Positions 13,380 to 23,745 of a DNA stretch of 64,000 nt are shown here, piece after piece. The translations under genes were made by a program, and so were the position numbers. Position 1 is the stretch's first letter, and the number at the start of each line of letters is the position of its first letter. Source of the DNA: Nymphaea colorata (lineage: Eukaryota; Streptophyta; Magnoliopsida; Nymphaeales; Nymphaeaceae); the NCBI RefSeq assembly GCF_008831285.2, contig NC_045139.1, positions 22,674,412 to 22,738,411 on the forward strand, given 5' to 3'. Under the pieces are notes generated by a model. The model was not told the DNA's origin. It did not search any database and was given only the letters and a program-made list of their open reading frames with translations.

Positions 13380-13760
13380 GGCCCAAAGAGGCAGGCCGTG
13401 CAGAGGTGAGTGGCGAGCCTGTGAGGATGAGGTCTTACGGTGAGTTTAAAAGAGAGAGAGAAAGAGAGACAAAGAGGGAGTGCATGAAAGAGAGGGTCAA
13501 TGTTACATTTCTGATAACAGTGGTAGTTCGGAATCGACAGAGATCGATGACAGGGTCACGGGATGTCGGTGGGCTGTGGCTAGATACCGGATGCCGGACG
13601 GTGGAACTGTGGACCAGCCGGACGGTGGAGCTGTCGTGCTGGTGTGCGGCGCAACGGCGGTGAGCTGGTGACTGGTGAAGATGGTTGACAGAAGAGAGCA
13701 AGAGACAAAAATGAAAGAAACAAAACTCTGTAGTAGAGGAGGAACACCGATCACTAATTT
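13380..13760. repeat. Diverged copy of the GATGACAGG/CCGGATGC tandem-array unit
   Basis: GATCGATGACAGGGTCACGG, GATACCGGATGCCGGACGG and GTGAAGATGGTTGACAG recur here in the same order as in the units at 2058-2247 and 20663-21230. Overlapping open frames on both strands reflect the GC-rich repeat rather than a gene. It sits just upstream (minus sense) of the RhoGDI fragment. Confidence 0.4.
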
Positions 13761-15399
13761 TTTACCCTAAACCGGTTAATTGGTTTCAATAACGTGGTGT
13801 ATCGGTTTTCAACATTTAATCGGTTTTATAATAACGAGTCTAGTTTCAAGAAAAATGAAACGGTAAAAAAAGGGAAGAAAACCCGTCCATGAATTTTTCA
13901 AGGCCCTCAAACGTGGCCTTAGGATTGCATTTAGGGGCAAAAACATTTAGGGTTGCATTTGAGCAAAAAAACTTTTAGAAACAAAGAAAACTGAATGGGT
14001 ATTGAACTTTGATTGGTCTATTGAACAACTAGTATATTGAACTAGGTTGCTTTAAGGACGTTTTAAATTATTTTCACATATATTTTTGATAAATTCTCTT
14101 TTTTTAAATACTTGTTGAAAACAAATAGTATATTGAACTTTGATTGGTTTATTGGACAACTAGTATGTTTGACTTTCGTATTTTTTTCAAATTAACTATG
14201 CATATTGAACATTGATTGGTCTATTTTTAAATAATAACATATTTTAGTTGAGTAAATTATTATTTTGTGATGATTTCTGATTAAGAATTGTTAAATCAGA
14301 TGACCCATATTATTTCTCATTTAAAAAGAGACATTATTTTTTTTTTTTCATTTGATTGAGTTAATTGAAATTGTTTGTGTTACATCCATAAAAGGAGTGT
14401 TCATTGATATGTCAAATAATTTATTATTCCTCTTACCTCGATCGGATAGTTGTTTTTTTACATAAAACTGTATAATTACTCCAATGATATATAAGATAGT
14501 TTATTAAATCTTACAATTTGTTGCTTTCCTACTAGTTAGAGGCTTTTGTTTTCAAGTTTGTGAATTATGTGTTACATATCGAATACTTAAGCCTTTTGAA
14601 TGAATTATATGATTATACAAAGTAATTTACTTGATTGAGATGATTATACAAAGTAATTTACTTGATTGATTAAATAAGTAAATTGATAATTTGATAAATA
14701 AAACTTTTTTATAAGTTTAGCAGATTTTTCATAGTGAGATTATGCACAATGAAGATGCTTTCAACTTAAAATGAATATCATAATGCGTTTAAGATTTCTA
14801 TTTATTATAAAACATATTTTTTTTAAGTTGGTTTTTTAAAAAAATATATTTTTTACCATCAACTTTTTTTTCATAGGTGAAGTACATGCCAATAATTTTT
14901 TTAAACTTGCTATTTTTTAAATATATAATATAGCTATTCTTGTAACCAATTTGACATTACGAATTTACGGTCCTTTAAAAAAATTGTAGCTTTAAAAGTG
15001 TTTTTTTCATATTTTTTAAAATTCTCATTTTATTGAATTTCTTCGTTAAAGTTTTCTTTATTATTTCAATTAAGTAAATATATTATTTACGATATCATGC
15101 TTAATTGATGCCTTAACTATAATAGTTTGCTTGATTAGAAAAGAAATTAATTAAACATAGTATTATTTAATTAATTAATTTTATATGATATAATTGTAAA
15201 ACATTTTAAGTTAAATTGTGTATATGATTTCTATAAAAATATTATTATATGCAAGTCAATGAAAGTCAGCTCTTAATAAGATTATACCATATATAATATT
15301 TATGTTCAATTTATGTTATGGTGTTAAGTTGGTGAGTTTGGCTAGACCTTTTGCCCAAAAGATCATATTGTCTTAGGTTTCCATTTCAAAACATGGAGG
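13761..15399. other. Very AT-rich stretch, no gene seen
   Basis: Long T and A runs and repeated phrases such as TTGAACTTTGATTGG (near 14005 and 14130) and a short direct duplication around 14600-14665. I recognise no coding sequence or element end. Confidence 0.5.
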
Positions 15400-15705
15400 C
15401 TACACCACAACTCAACATTCGGATATCATCTTGCGGTTTGGATTCAGATATTAAGCTACACGATTCTGATATCAACTCTCGGATACGGATATCAGGTCAA
15501 AGTTCGGATTCGGATATCAGGATGTAGTTAGTACCCGATCGGATATTTACTAAAAACTAAATCTGAATCCGTATTCGATCGGATATTATGTAGTTAGTAT
15601 CTGATGAATATTTACTTAAAACTGAATCCGAATCCGTATCCGATCGGATGTTATTTCTTAAATCTGAATCCGATCATATTTCTCAATGGGATGTCAAATT
15701 GGTTA
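15400..15705. repeat. Second hAT-like arm with GGATATCGGAT / CCGAATCCG words
   Basis: The words CGGATATC, GAATCCG and CGATCGGATATT are repeated about every 20-40 bp, as in the arm at 11189-11540. It may be the other end of the same ~4.5-kb element carrying the RhoGDI copy, but no clean terminal inverted repeat is visible. Confidence 0.35.
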
Positions 15706-15966
15706 CCACATCCGATTTTGTAAGAGCATGTGAATCCAAATGTGAACAAAGTACTTATAATTTTGAAGTAAAACGGATCTAAACAAGTGATCCGGATCTG
15801 AAAACTCAATCAAATCAGCAAATGGCGCACTCCAAATCAAAAGCAAAAACGCACAAAAGCAAACACGAGATCTAAAGTCTCATCCCTAAAACCGGTCCTC
15901 CTCTAGCCCGCGCGTGCTTGGGCTTGACTCGGACCTAGATTTGCCTAGGCTCGCCCTAGACTGACC

Positions 15967-17200
15967 CTAAGTGATCGGGTTTTGACCAAGACCTGGGCTG
16001 GACTTGACCTGGACTGGACTAGACCCACCCCCTCGGTCTTCAAGAGCATCGCTTAGAGTCGTGGCACTTCCTCCCGCTCCTCCCTCTGCTTCAACTCCAA
16101 GCTGATCTGTGAACTTAACCTTGGTCTGACCTCGTTGCTCTACGCCTCCTACTCCTCCCTCCAGACCCGGGCTTGGGTCAACTCGGCCATGTTGGGCCTT
16201 GACTGAATGAAGGGCGGCCTTGCCCCGCCCTCTATGACTGCTCTCGGCCTCGTTAGTGGCTGCTCTAGGCCAAGTTGAAGGTTGACCCATATCAGATCCA
16301 CCCTCCTGAGATGGAGCTTGTCCCCAAGCTCCTGTAGGAAATTGCAGCTTAATCTTGTCAAACAACTCCCAAGAGGTACCACCATCGATCCCCTCCCACT
16401 CAATTAAAACCTCATGTCGAGCTCTTTCATTTCTAGTGACCCATCTATGCTTAAGGATACGATAGGGTCAATGGCTTACGTCTGGCAATGGTTCTTCTTG
16501 TTCTGGCACGGGCCCATGATGCGGTTTTAATTTAAAGACGTGGAAAACTGGGTGAACAAGTGCTGTAGGGGGCAAGGCGATTCGGTACACTGCCTTTCCA
16601 ATCTTCTGTAGAACTCGAAACGGCCCATAATATTTAGGTAAGAGCTTTGAGTAGGGCTGTCCAAGAAGTGATTTCTGCCTCATGGGCAGCCTTTTTAGCC
16701 AAACCATATCTCCCATTTCAAACTCTCTATCCTTATGCCCCTTGTCATGGGCCTTTTTTATCCTTGCTTGAGCTCTTTCGATGTTTCTCTTCAATGTGGC
16801 TATGATTTCATCCCTGTTCCTTAGAGCACAATCAACTTCATCTTCTCTAACTGTATCAACCTCATACCTCGGAATAGAAGTTGGTGGATAGCCATACAGA
16901 GCTTTATAGGGTGTCATGCCGGTTCCAGAATGCAGGCTAGTGTTATAGGACCACACAGCCCATGATAGATACTTGACCCATGTGTTAGGCCTCTTCCCAG
17001 CGTAACACCTCAGATAAGTTTCTAAGGTCTGGTTTACCACTTCACTTTGCCCATCCGTTTGAGGATGATGAGCCGTGCTAAAATTGATCACTGTCCCAGC
17101 CATTTTCATGTACTCCCTCCAAAAAACACTGAAGAAGATTGAATCACGATCACAGACAGTAGTCTGGGCATACCAAAGTAGGCTCGAATTCAACCGGTTA
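15967..17200 (-). pseudogene. Ty3/gypsy chromovirus integrase with C-terminal chromodomain, internally deleted
   Basis: The minus-strand frame 17193-16468 starts inside the integrase core: VCDRDSIFFSVFWREY, then STAHHPQTDGQSEVVNQTLETYLR and NTSLHSGTGMTPYKALYG (17150-16900). The GPFRVLQKIGKAVYRIALP block and HPVFHVFKLK follow. After a stop near 16468 the chain continues, with a frame change, through ILKHRWVTRNERARHEVLIEW and WELFDKIKLQFP, a chromodomain of the kind that guides chromovirus integration. Gag, protease, RT, RNase H and the zinc-binding half of integrase are missing. The core begins only about 60 bp after the PBS at 17256-17274, so one internal deletion removed most of the element. 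The 3' LTR was not identified. Confidence 0.8.
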
Positions 17201-17255
17201 TTCCTCGTCAGACGTTGCCGGTTCTCACAGCCTCCAAATCCTGATCAAAGCGGCT

Positions 17256-17274
17256 GAACCTGGCTCTGATACCA
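17256..17274 (-). other. Primer-binding site of the chromovirus (initiator Met tRNA type)
   Basis: The minus strand reads TGGTATCAGAGCCAGGTTC, the usual plant initiator-tRNA PBS. It lies six bases downstream of an LTR end reading GGGATCCCA at 17281. Confidence 0.75.
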
Positions 17275-17280
17275 AACTGG

Positions 17281-19582
17281 TGGGATCCCGGCTCTGAGGG
17301 CTGCTGAAGGCCGCCGAGTAGAGGATCCCAACTCCCCAAGATCTCACTCAGCACAGAAGCAATGCGGAAGGACTGAAATGAAGCCAAGAACTCGACGAAC
17401 AGTCGGTCTCAGCTGGGGAACAAATGGAGAGGGCTTCACTCCAAAATTCGTATCAATTCGTAGGAGACTCCAAAAATCGCAAAAATTGGTGGGGATCAAG
17501 CCAACATCATGAGGGATAGATGCCCCAAATCTGAGGAGAATCCGAGCACCAGAAGGCCAACTTGTTGAGCCTAGAAGACGCCGGTTGCCTGGCAGTGCTC
17601 AAGCCCAACTTGCCATCGAGTTCCGCCTGATTCTGATCAGGGCCTCTAGGAGAGCTGTCTGTCATCCGATCGATGCCAAACTTGGTGAGGATGATCGCAC
17701 GAAAGTCAGGAAAAGAACGGCAATGGAATCAACACAATTCGACGGTCTAATCGTCGAAAAAGTCGCCGGAAACACAGACTGGTTGGCGATGAAGCCTGAC
17801 AGGGACCAGTCTCCTTTTGGCGATCGATTCTCGCTCGATTCTGCTCCATTTACCACAATTTCAAAAGCAAAAGTGGAAGGAAACTCGATAGAGAAGAGAA
17901 TGGGATCAAAATCCCCAAAAGTTACCGTCGATTGGAGGGTCGATCAAACAAAAAGGCGCGCTCTGGCTTACTGAGGCCTGAACGTGTTGCAGTCGCCCGA
18001 ATGTCTCTCCATTCGTCGGGAAATGGTCGTCTACCGGTCAATGGTGGAGGAATCTGTCATCCAGACGTTGCTTCGCCGCCATGATGCCTCCCATATAGCA
18101 GAATGTGCCTCTTGATTCTGCTGTGTTCTACAGAACCCGCACACAATCCACTGTTTCATTGGGTTGGAAAGAACGAAGGTTGAAGAAGAACCTGTCGGCT
18201 CTTTCCCACCTATTCACCTCCTGGTAGAGAAGATCCAGCAGAGGTTTCAGCTGAAGAAGATGACGCCTAAACACTGCCATTGTTGGAGTAAGATCGAGCT
18301 AGAAGCAGGGCTCGTGGGGAAGAAGGTGATTCAGACGTGAAGAAACAGAGGATGCGTAGGAAAAGCCATCATTCCAAACTTTGTTCAATGATTATTCAAA
18401 ATTTAGGGTAAACAATGCAAAGAGAGTATTTAAACTGTAGCATGACTCGGTTCGATCTAAGTCTCGAACTGGGTCGGTACATAACTAAAACAGAAGTGAA
18501 AGAAAATCGGTTCCTAACTAAACTGTTGGATCTGGATTGCGTCCTGGACCGAATCCTGTCAAAACTGCTCTGAACTGACCCGTATCACTGTAAGCACTCT
18601 GTCTCGGCCTGAAATGACTTCGTATCGGTCTGCTATGGTCGTTTCGGACCTATAACTCCTCCCACTCGGTCTGAGTCAAGTGGGCACGCATGGCTAGGTC
18701 GGTCAACTGGGCTCGGTCTAGGTTTGACCGGACCTAGCTCTGTCAACTCCGTACGTGGACCCACCTCGGTCTGGGTCGGGTCGGCCGGGTCCGGTGGCTG
18801 ATCTCGGACCATCTCCCTCAAGTCAACGCTGGTGTAGTTTGGGCTGGGCTCGGCTACCTGGGCCTGGGTGCCCCAAGTAACCTCCCTACACAAAAATGTC
18901 GCTCCTGCCGAAAAGACCTTCGTGTGCGTTAGCCTCACAACAAGGATCGGCCGCTTGTCCGTGTGCTGGTGCCGCTGGTGCCTGAGGCTCATTAGTCTCA
19001 CAACAAAAATCATCACTTCGCCCGTGCACTGTCGCTGCCGCTGGTGTCGACAGTGGCCTGATAACCTCCCTAAGGTGCGAGTGGCCTCCTGCGCCGTGGT
19101 CTGCTTGTGCTCGGCACCCGGCTGTCTCCTCTGTCGCGGTAACCTCCCAATGGCCTGCGATAGGGCCGCTGGCGGTCTCCTCGTCTGCGATAGCCTCCCC
19201 AAGCCGCAAGTGACCTCCTGTGGCAACACTGTCCTGCGTGCAGTATCTGGCTGCGTCCTCGGCACCTTGTAGCCTACGACGTCCCTCGGTTGTGCGCTCG
19301 GCCGTGCCCGGAGATTCTTCTGTGCATATGGCCGACAGTGGCTGCCCTCCATAGGTACCTGCTGCAATGCTTTGCCTAGATCGACGTCTACAGTGCTAAG
19401 GATACATCAAACATGGTTAACATAGCCTCACAACCTCTGTCACATTGTGGCCAAGTCTCACCCTCACCAAGCCTCTCATGCCCGTCCGGCGAAAAGGGAC
19501 TCACGCAGGCGGGTTTAACGTACCCGGCCTTGGGTTGTCGATTGGATTCGGTAGCAGTCTCAGCTAGTCCAGGCCGAGTCCA
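17281..19582 (-). repeat. Probable 5' LTR (and possibly leader) of the chromovirus
   Basis: On the minus strand this GC-rich block ends GGATCCCA next to the PBS. Its outer boundary is placed where homology to the C-element LTR resumes (about 19583), so the right limit is approximate. It contains degenerate repeats of AACCTCCC plus TGGCCTCCTGCG (18880-19230) and open frames on both strands that match no family I know. Without the partner LTR the length cannot be confirmed. Confidence 0.4.
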
Positions 19583-20662
19583 AGGTAGGCTTGTATCAGG
19601 TGCCAAGCCCTTACCCTACCTCGCCAGGTTTGGCAGGGCCACGCCAGGCCAAGCCTGCCCAAGCCTAGATTGGCTAGACCAGGCTTGGTCAACCTGCCAC
19701 ATTGGCTATGGGCCCCACAAATGGTATTTTTCTATTTTTTGACAAAAAATAAGGTTATTTTTTGAAGCGAAAGGATATTTCGAAAAAACCAAGGGCATTT
19801 TGAGAAATTCAATGATATTTTCTAAAAATCAAGGGTATTTTGGAAATCTTGAATTAGAAATTATTGATATTTGGAAAATGATCAAAATGTAATGATACTT
19901 GGACTTGGAATGATCTGTATTCAGATCCAAAAATGGATCTAGCTCTAAGATTGGGAGCTGGATCAAAAGCTTAGAATGGATCAAAAATAATATGTTTAGA
20001 TTGGGACCTCAAATTTTGATCCAAAACTCATATTTGCTTTTGAATCTCATATTTAGATCTGGATTGACGTAAAAACATAGAATTAGATCTAAATTTGGAT
20101 CTGGATCAAGAATTTGGAGCTGAACAAAGATATGGATCTAGACATCGGATCAAGGTACAAATTGAGATCAAATGAGTCCAGAACTAAGATTTGGATCAAG
20201 GTCTAGATCTAAGTTTTGTTGTGGATCTAGTTATAGAATTTGGATTTGGATATGAATCCATTTTGTATGTGATATGAATCTGTGGATCTATTTTAGATCT
20301 GAAGCTATTATTTGGATCTGGATTTGGATCTAGGGCTCTGTTTTGGATCTAGGGCTGCCTAGTTGGGCTTTGGATCTAGATTTAGATCTTTGAATTTGTT
20401 TTAAGCTTCTATATGGGTTTTTGAACCGGATCTCCATTTGAACTATTGAATAAGTCTAAATTGAGATTGGGCTATGCGTCGAAAGTCTGAAATAGGTCCA
20501 AATAAGTCCGAAATATCATTGATAGTGAAATAAAAAAAATTGACCATAATTAAGTAAAATTGAAGTGTTTGAAGCTGAAAATCCTTGATGGTTGTTGCAA
20601 AGTTATCACAAAAATGTTGGAGAAAGGCTAAATATAGAATCCTGAAAAATTTGGGGTGATTT
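19583..20662 (-). repeat. 5' LTR of element C, 5'-proximal part
   Basis: This is homologous to about 4815-5973: the block ending GGGCCCCACAAA, the ATTTTGGAAATCTTGAATT phrase, then the GATCTGGATT-rich region. The outer end reads GGGGTGATTT at 20662 and is followed by GTCTG, the presumed target duplication. The LTR-terminal TGT seen in relatives is missing. Confidence 0.7.
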
Positions 20663-20786
20663 GTCTGGCAGAGACGGATGACAGGATGCTGGTCGTCGGT
20701 GACCGGATGCTGCTATGCTAGTTAGCGGCCAGTGCCAACCGATCGGCGGTGATTCAGTGAAGATGGTCGAGTCATCGACACCAGAC

Positions 20787-20828
<42 letters not shown>

Positions 20829-21230
20829 TTGAGACTTGAGAACTTAAGATTATGGTAGCTGACGCTGCAATAGTCCGGTAGAGACGGATGACAGGATGTC
20901 AGTGTCTGTGGAAAGATCGCCAGTGGCCGAAAGCTGTTGTGTTGGTCAGCGGGCCAGTAATAGCCGGTGTGGCGGTGATTCAGTGAAGATGGTCGAACCC
21001 TGACCAAAGAGAGAGGGAGACAGCAGTCGAGACTTGAGACTAGGGCAGCCAATGCTACAACGGTCCGGTAGAGATGGATGTCAGTGCTGGTGTGAAGGTC
21101 GCCGATGGCCGGATCTTGCTATGCTGGTCAGCGGCGACTGGTGGGGCGGTGATTCGGTGAAGATGGTTGACACCCTAGGGCAGAGAGAGAGAGCAGGCGA
21201 GACTTGAGAACTGGGGTTCCCTTTGAAAAT
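20663..21230. repeat. Tandem array, units 1-3, right of the Tat insertion
   Basis: Units start at 20663, 20873 and 21063 (about 210, 190 and 170 bp). Each opens with GTCCG/GTCTG, then GAGACGGATGACAGG or a variant, then GGCCGGATG-like, GCTGGTCAGCGG-like and GGTGATTCAGTGAAGATGG, and ends in a GA-rich tract; the first unit holds a pure GA run (20791-20824). Together with 2058-2247 this makes at least four units before the insertion of element C. No coding function is recognised. Confidence 0.75.
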
Positions 21231-21279
21231 CTTGAAAGGAGGAAAATGAAAGCCCTAAAATTTCAGCAAGCGAGCACTA

Positions 21280-21449
21280 TGCGAGTCGAGTCGAGTCGAG
21301 TTCCTGAAACTGAACTCGACTCATTTATCGATTCGAGTATCTTTGTAAGCTCGAACTCAGCTCATTTATAAACGAGACGAGCATGAGCCGATGTTTTTGG
21401 AACAAGTTCAAGTCGAGCCCAAGTTGGCTCAGCTCGTTGTGCAGCCCTA
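21280..21449 (-). mobile_element. Truncated hAT-type element, same family as 39232-40022
   Basis: The right end CTCGTTGTGCAGCCCTA (21433-21449) is the exact reverse complement of the first 17 bases of the intact element at 39232. The interior has the same GAGTCGAG / CTCGACTC words. The other end is absent and no 8-bp duplication could be matched, so this is a fragment. Confidence 0.6.
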
Positions 21450-21764
21450 TACCAAGCCCTCGCTTCCTCCTTCAGCCCTTCTTAAGGTCTACATTATTTT
21501 CCCCTTCTCCTCTCCCATAGATGAGAGAGTGATGACATGCATGCCGCTCCACCAAGGGTTTGATCTTGCTTAACTCATTATCAAAGATAGGAATAAGATT
21601 TGGTGCTGAGTAGGTGTTTGCTTCAAGGCTGAAACTGCTTCAGGTAAATACAACTATTAGCCCTTAAAATGATGAAAGTATTGTAGAAGGCATAGGGGAA
21701 GGCGAGATAGAACCAGGCAAGAGCCCAATCCCTTGGCCCTTTCGTCGTCTTTGCCATGAACCAT

Positions 21765-22607
21765 AGAGGCTTCTCAGATCGATGTTTTCCTCAGCTTTAG
21801 AGGTAAAGACACAAAATGGATTCAGTGACAATCTATATGAGGGTCTTAAGAAGCATGGCATTTCCACCTTGAGAGACAGCGAAGGCTTGAAAAGGGTGAG
21901 AAGATCAAGAGGCTGTTGGTGTTACGGGCCAACTCCTTCAGCCCATGCGGCGCGGCCAAACTCTCGCCAGTAGGCCGCAAGCCTTCACCTTGTCCAAGCG
22001 GGCGCAAATCTCTTGGGCACTTAGACACTTAGACAGACACAGAACACAAGAGTGTAGGAAAGAACCTCGCAATATATTCACTTGAAAAGTTAAGTACATC
22101 ACGAAGTGAACGCAAGTAAGTCTTTACAACTTTACTTACAAAGGTTGGCCGAAGCCACTTACAAAGTTCCCAAGCCGACCAACCAAAGCAAAGAACCCCA
22201 ATCTATACACTTGCAAAGGACCTTGGGAGGGTGCTCCTACACAGATGAACACTCAAGTTTACACCAAGGCCCAAACATATACAAAGGAAATCAACTAAAA
22301 CAAAAGCAAAGACTGTACAACCCTGACACAGGAGAACAATTGGAATACATTGAAAAATCATTAGTTATATCACCATCATCTCCAAGAGCTATGAAGAGCC
22401 CGCCCAAATAGTGAGGTTTAATAAAAAGGTAATTCCCATGTTCTTTGACGCGGATCCCTTGGCTGTTAAGAAATAAAGTGGCCCTTTTGCTTTGACATTT
22501 GATCAAAGACGTGAATCCAATGAAAGCTGAAGCTGGAGGAGGTGAGAAAGTGGAAGTCGGCATTAACAAAAGTGGGGAATATCTTGTTTCACGGTGGTCA
22601 CAAATGG
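21765..22607 (+). pseudogene. TIR domain exon of a TNL disease-resistance gene, split by a solo LTR
   Basis: The TIR domain of TIR-NBS-LRR immune receptors is recognisable: DVFLSFRGKDT (about 21781-21815), then after a -1 shift NGFSDNLYEGLKKHGIS and LRDSEGLKR (to 21897), then GEKIKRLL. A 419-bp LTR follows (21920-22338). Beyond it the exon resumes with EYIEKSL, later IPMFFDADPLAVKK, a stop, SGPFALTFDQ (22425-22510) and a damaged segment ending near 22607 at a GTATGT donor-like site, where TNL genes normally have their first intron. Leaving out the LTR and one target repeat restores the phase across the junction. Several frameshifts and stops show it is dead. I found no NB-ARC or LRR exon downstream to 24500. 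Confidence 0.75.
21920..22338. mobile_element. Solo LTR (419 bp) inserted in the TNL exon
   Basis: It starts TGTTACGGGCC and ends GGAGAACA. It is flanked by GTTGG (21915-21919) and ATTGG (22339-22343), a 5-bp target duplication with one mismatch. The first ~40 bases (ACGGGCC, CAGCCCATGCGGCGCGGCC) resemble the left terminus of the 708-bp LTRs at 27805 and 29122, so it probably belongs to a related family. No internal sequence or second LTR is next to it. Confidence 0.7.
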
Positions 22608-23702
22608 GTATGTATGATAGTAATTTCATCACTTACTCTAAAAATTTTTGTTGATGATTATGCTGTCATCATCTCTCTCTTTCTCATTATTTTTGTTGAT
22701 GTTTAATCTGAATGGTCTCCCTCTTTGTTTTTTGTTTTTTTTGTTAATTTTGATAGTCCATGTGATTTTCCTTGTTTCGAATTTACCTTTTATGTTGTTA
22801 GATTCTCTCTCCCAACGATCCGCTAGTTGCGCTATTCCTTTAGTTGATTTCGTAGTCCAGGCAAAAGTTAGTGCTGTAAATGAAAATCTATCATCTTTAA
22901 AGTCTTCACTAGTGAAGTACATCTTCTCTCACTAGTATCATGAATCCCTTAGACTCCTCCTGAATCAAATTATTTCTCTATGGCTCCAAAACAATAAAAC
23001 AGATTATTTTTCTTGGCGCTTGCAAGACAATTATTTTACATTACATGAAAAATGCAGGTATGTTGTCATATTGACTCATCATCAGCTCTTATGCATTGTT
23101 GCTTATGTAAACAGTTTGAGTTTATAAATTTAAGCACAAAAATTAATTTGAAGTACTTAGAAGATGGTTGAGTCGACTTGGCTAAACAACAATACCAACG
23201 GGCAAGCTGCCTGTTCTCTTCTAGTTAAGGTTAGATTTTTAATATGAAAGCTTTATGTAGTTACTAGAACCAAAGAGGTCCGTCCTGAGTGAAAGGACTA
23301 AAAGCATGAAGCAGTATATTAAAAATTAGTACTTGATCATTTTTTCTATTTTCATGTTCTCATTTGCACATCACCAACTTTTTTCATACTTGTATATGTT
23401 TAGTTTCTGAATAAAGGTTCTTGAATGCAAGAAAATACAGATGAAATTGGCGTACAAGGTCAGATATCCAGGTTAGGCTAATCGTCGAAAAGCTTCAGGA
23501 ACAAACGAAGCCCTGAAGCACAATCAAATTGAATATTTAAAGTTCCTGAGATGTGACAGCGGCATGCCCCACTGGCTGCTAGGGGATTGGCAATCAAACA
23601 CACTTGCTATTCTTTCAGATCAAAAGTTGATGTGCTAAAGCATCTTTAGGGTAAACCAGAAAGTACGGGGTTGACACTTTTAGTAAGATAAGCGTAGGGA
23701 AT

Positions 23703-23745
<43 letters not shown>

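Larger units (their letters stand above)
2253..20662 (-). mobile_element. Element C: large non-autonomous Ty3/gypsy Tat-type LTR retrotransposon with nested insertions
   Basis: Two long homologous segments, 2253-5973 and 8502-11188 plus ~19583-20662, are LTRs in the same orientation. On the minus strand the order is 5' LTR (right), PBS at 8499-8481, a non-coding interior, PPT at 5988-5974, and 3' LTR (left). The LTR/PBS junction matches that of the Tat element at 48226-48247, and the PPT flank resembles that at 56023-56100, which ties C to the same lineage. The flanks are GTCCG (2248-2252) and GTCTG (20663-20667), a 5-bp target duplication with one mismatch, and both sides continue into the same tandem array. 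The 5' LTR has lost about 3 bp at its outer end and is interrupted by about 8.4 kb of other DNA. The interior lacks gag and pol, as in a large retrotransposon derivative (LARD). Confidence 0.75.

Noticed and set aside
15660-15705. CAATGGGATGTCA as the right terminus of the hAT-like element starting at 11189
   Set aside because: It is a direct, not inverted, match to the left end, and no 8-bp duplication flanks it.
18633-19367. 244-codon minus-strand open frame and a 134-codon frame on the other strand
   Set aside because: It lies in a GC-rich region next to a chromovirus PBS, with degenerate internal repeats and open frames on both strands. It is best explained as LTR or leader sequence.
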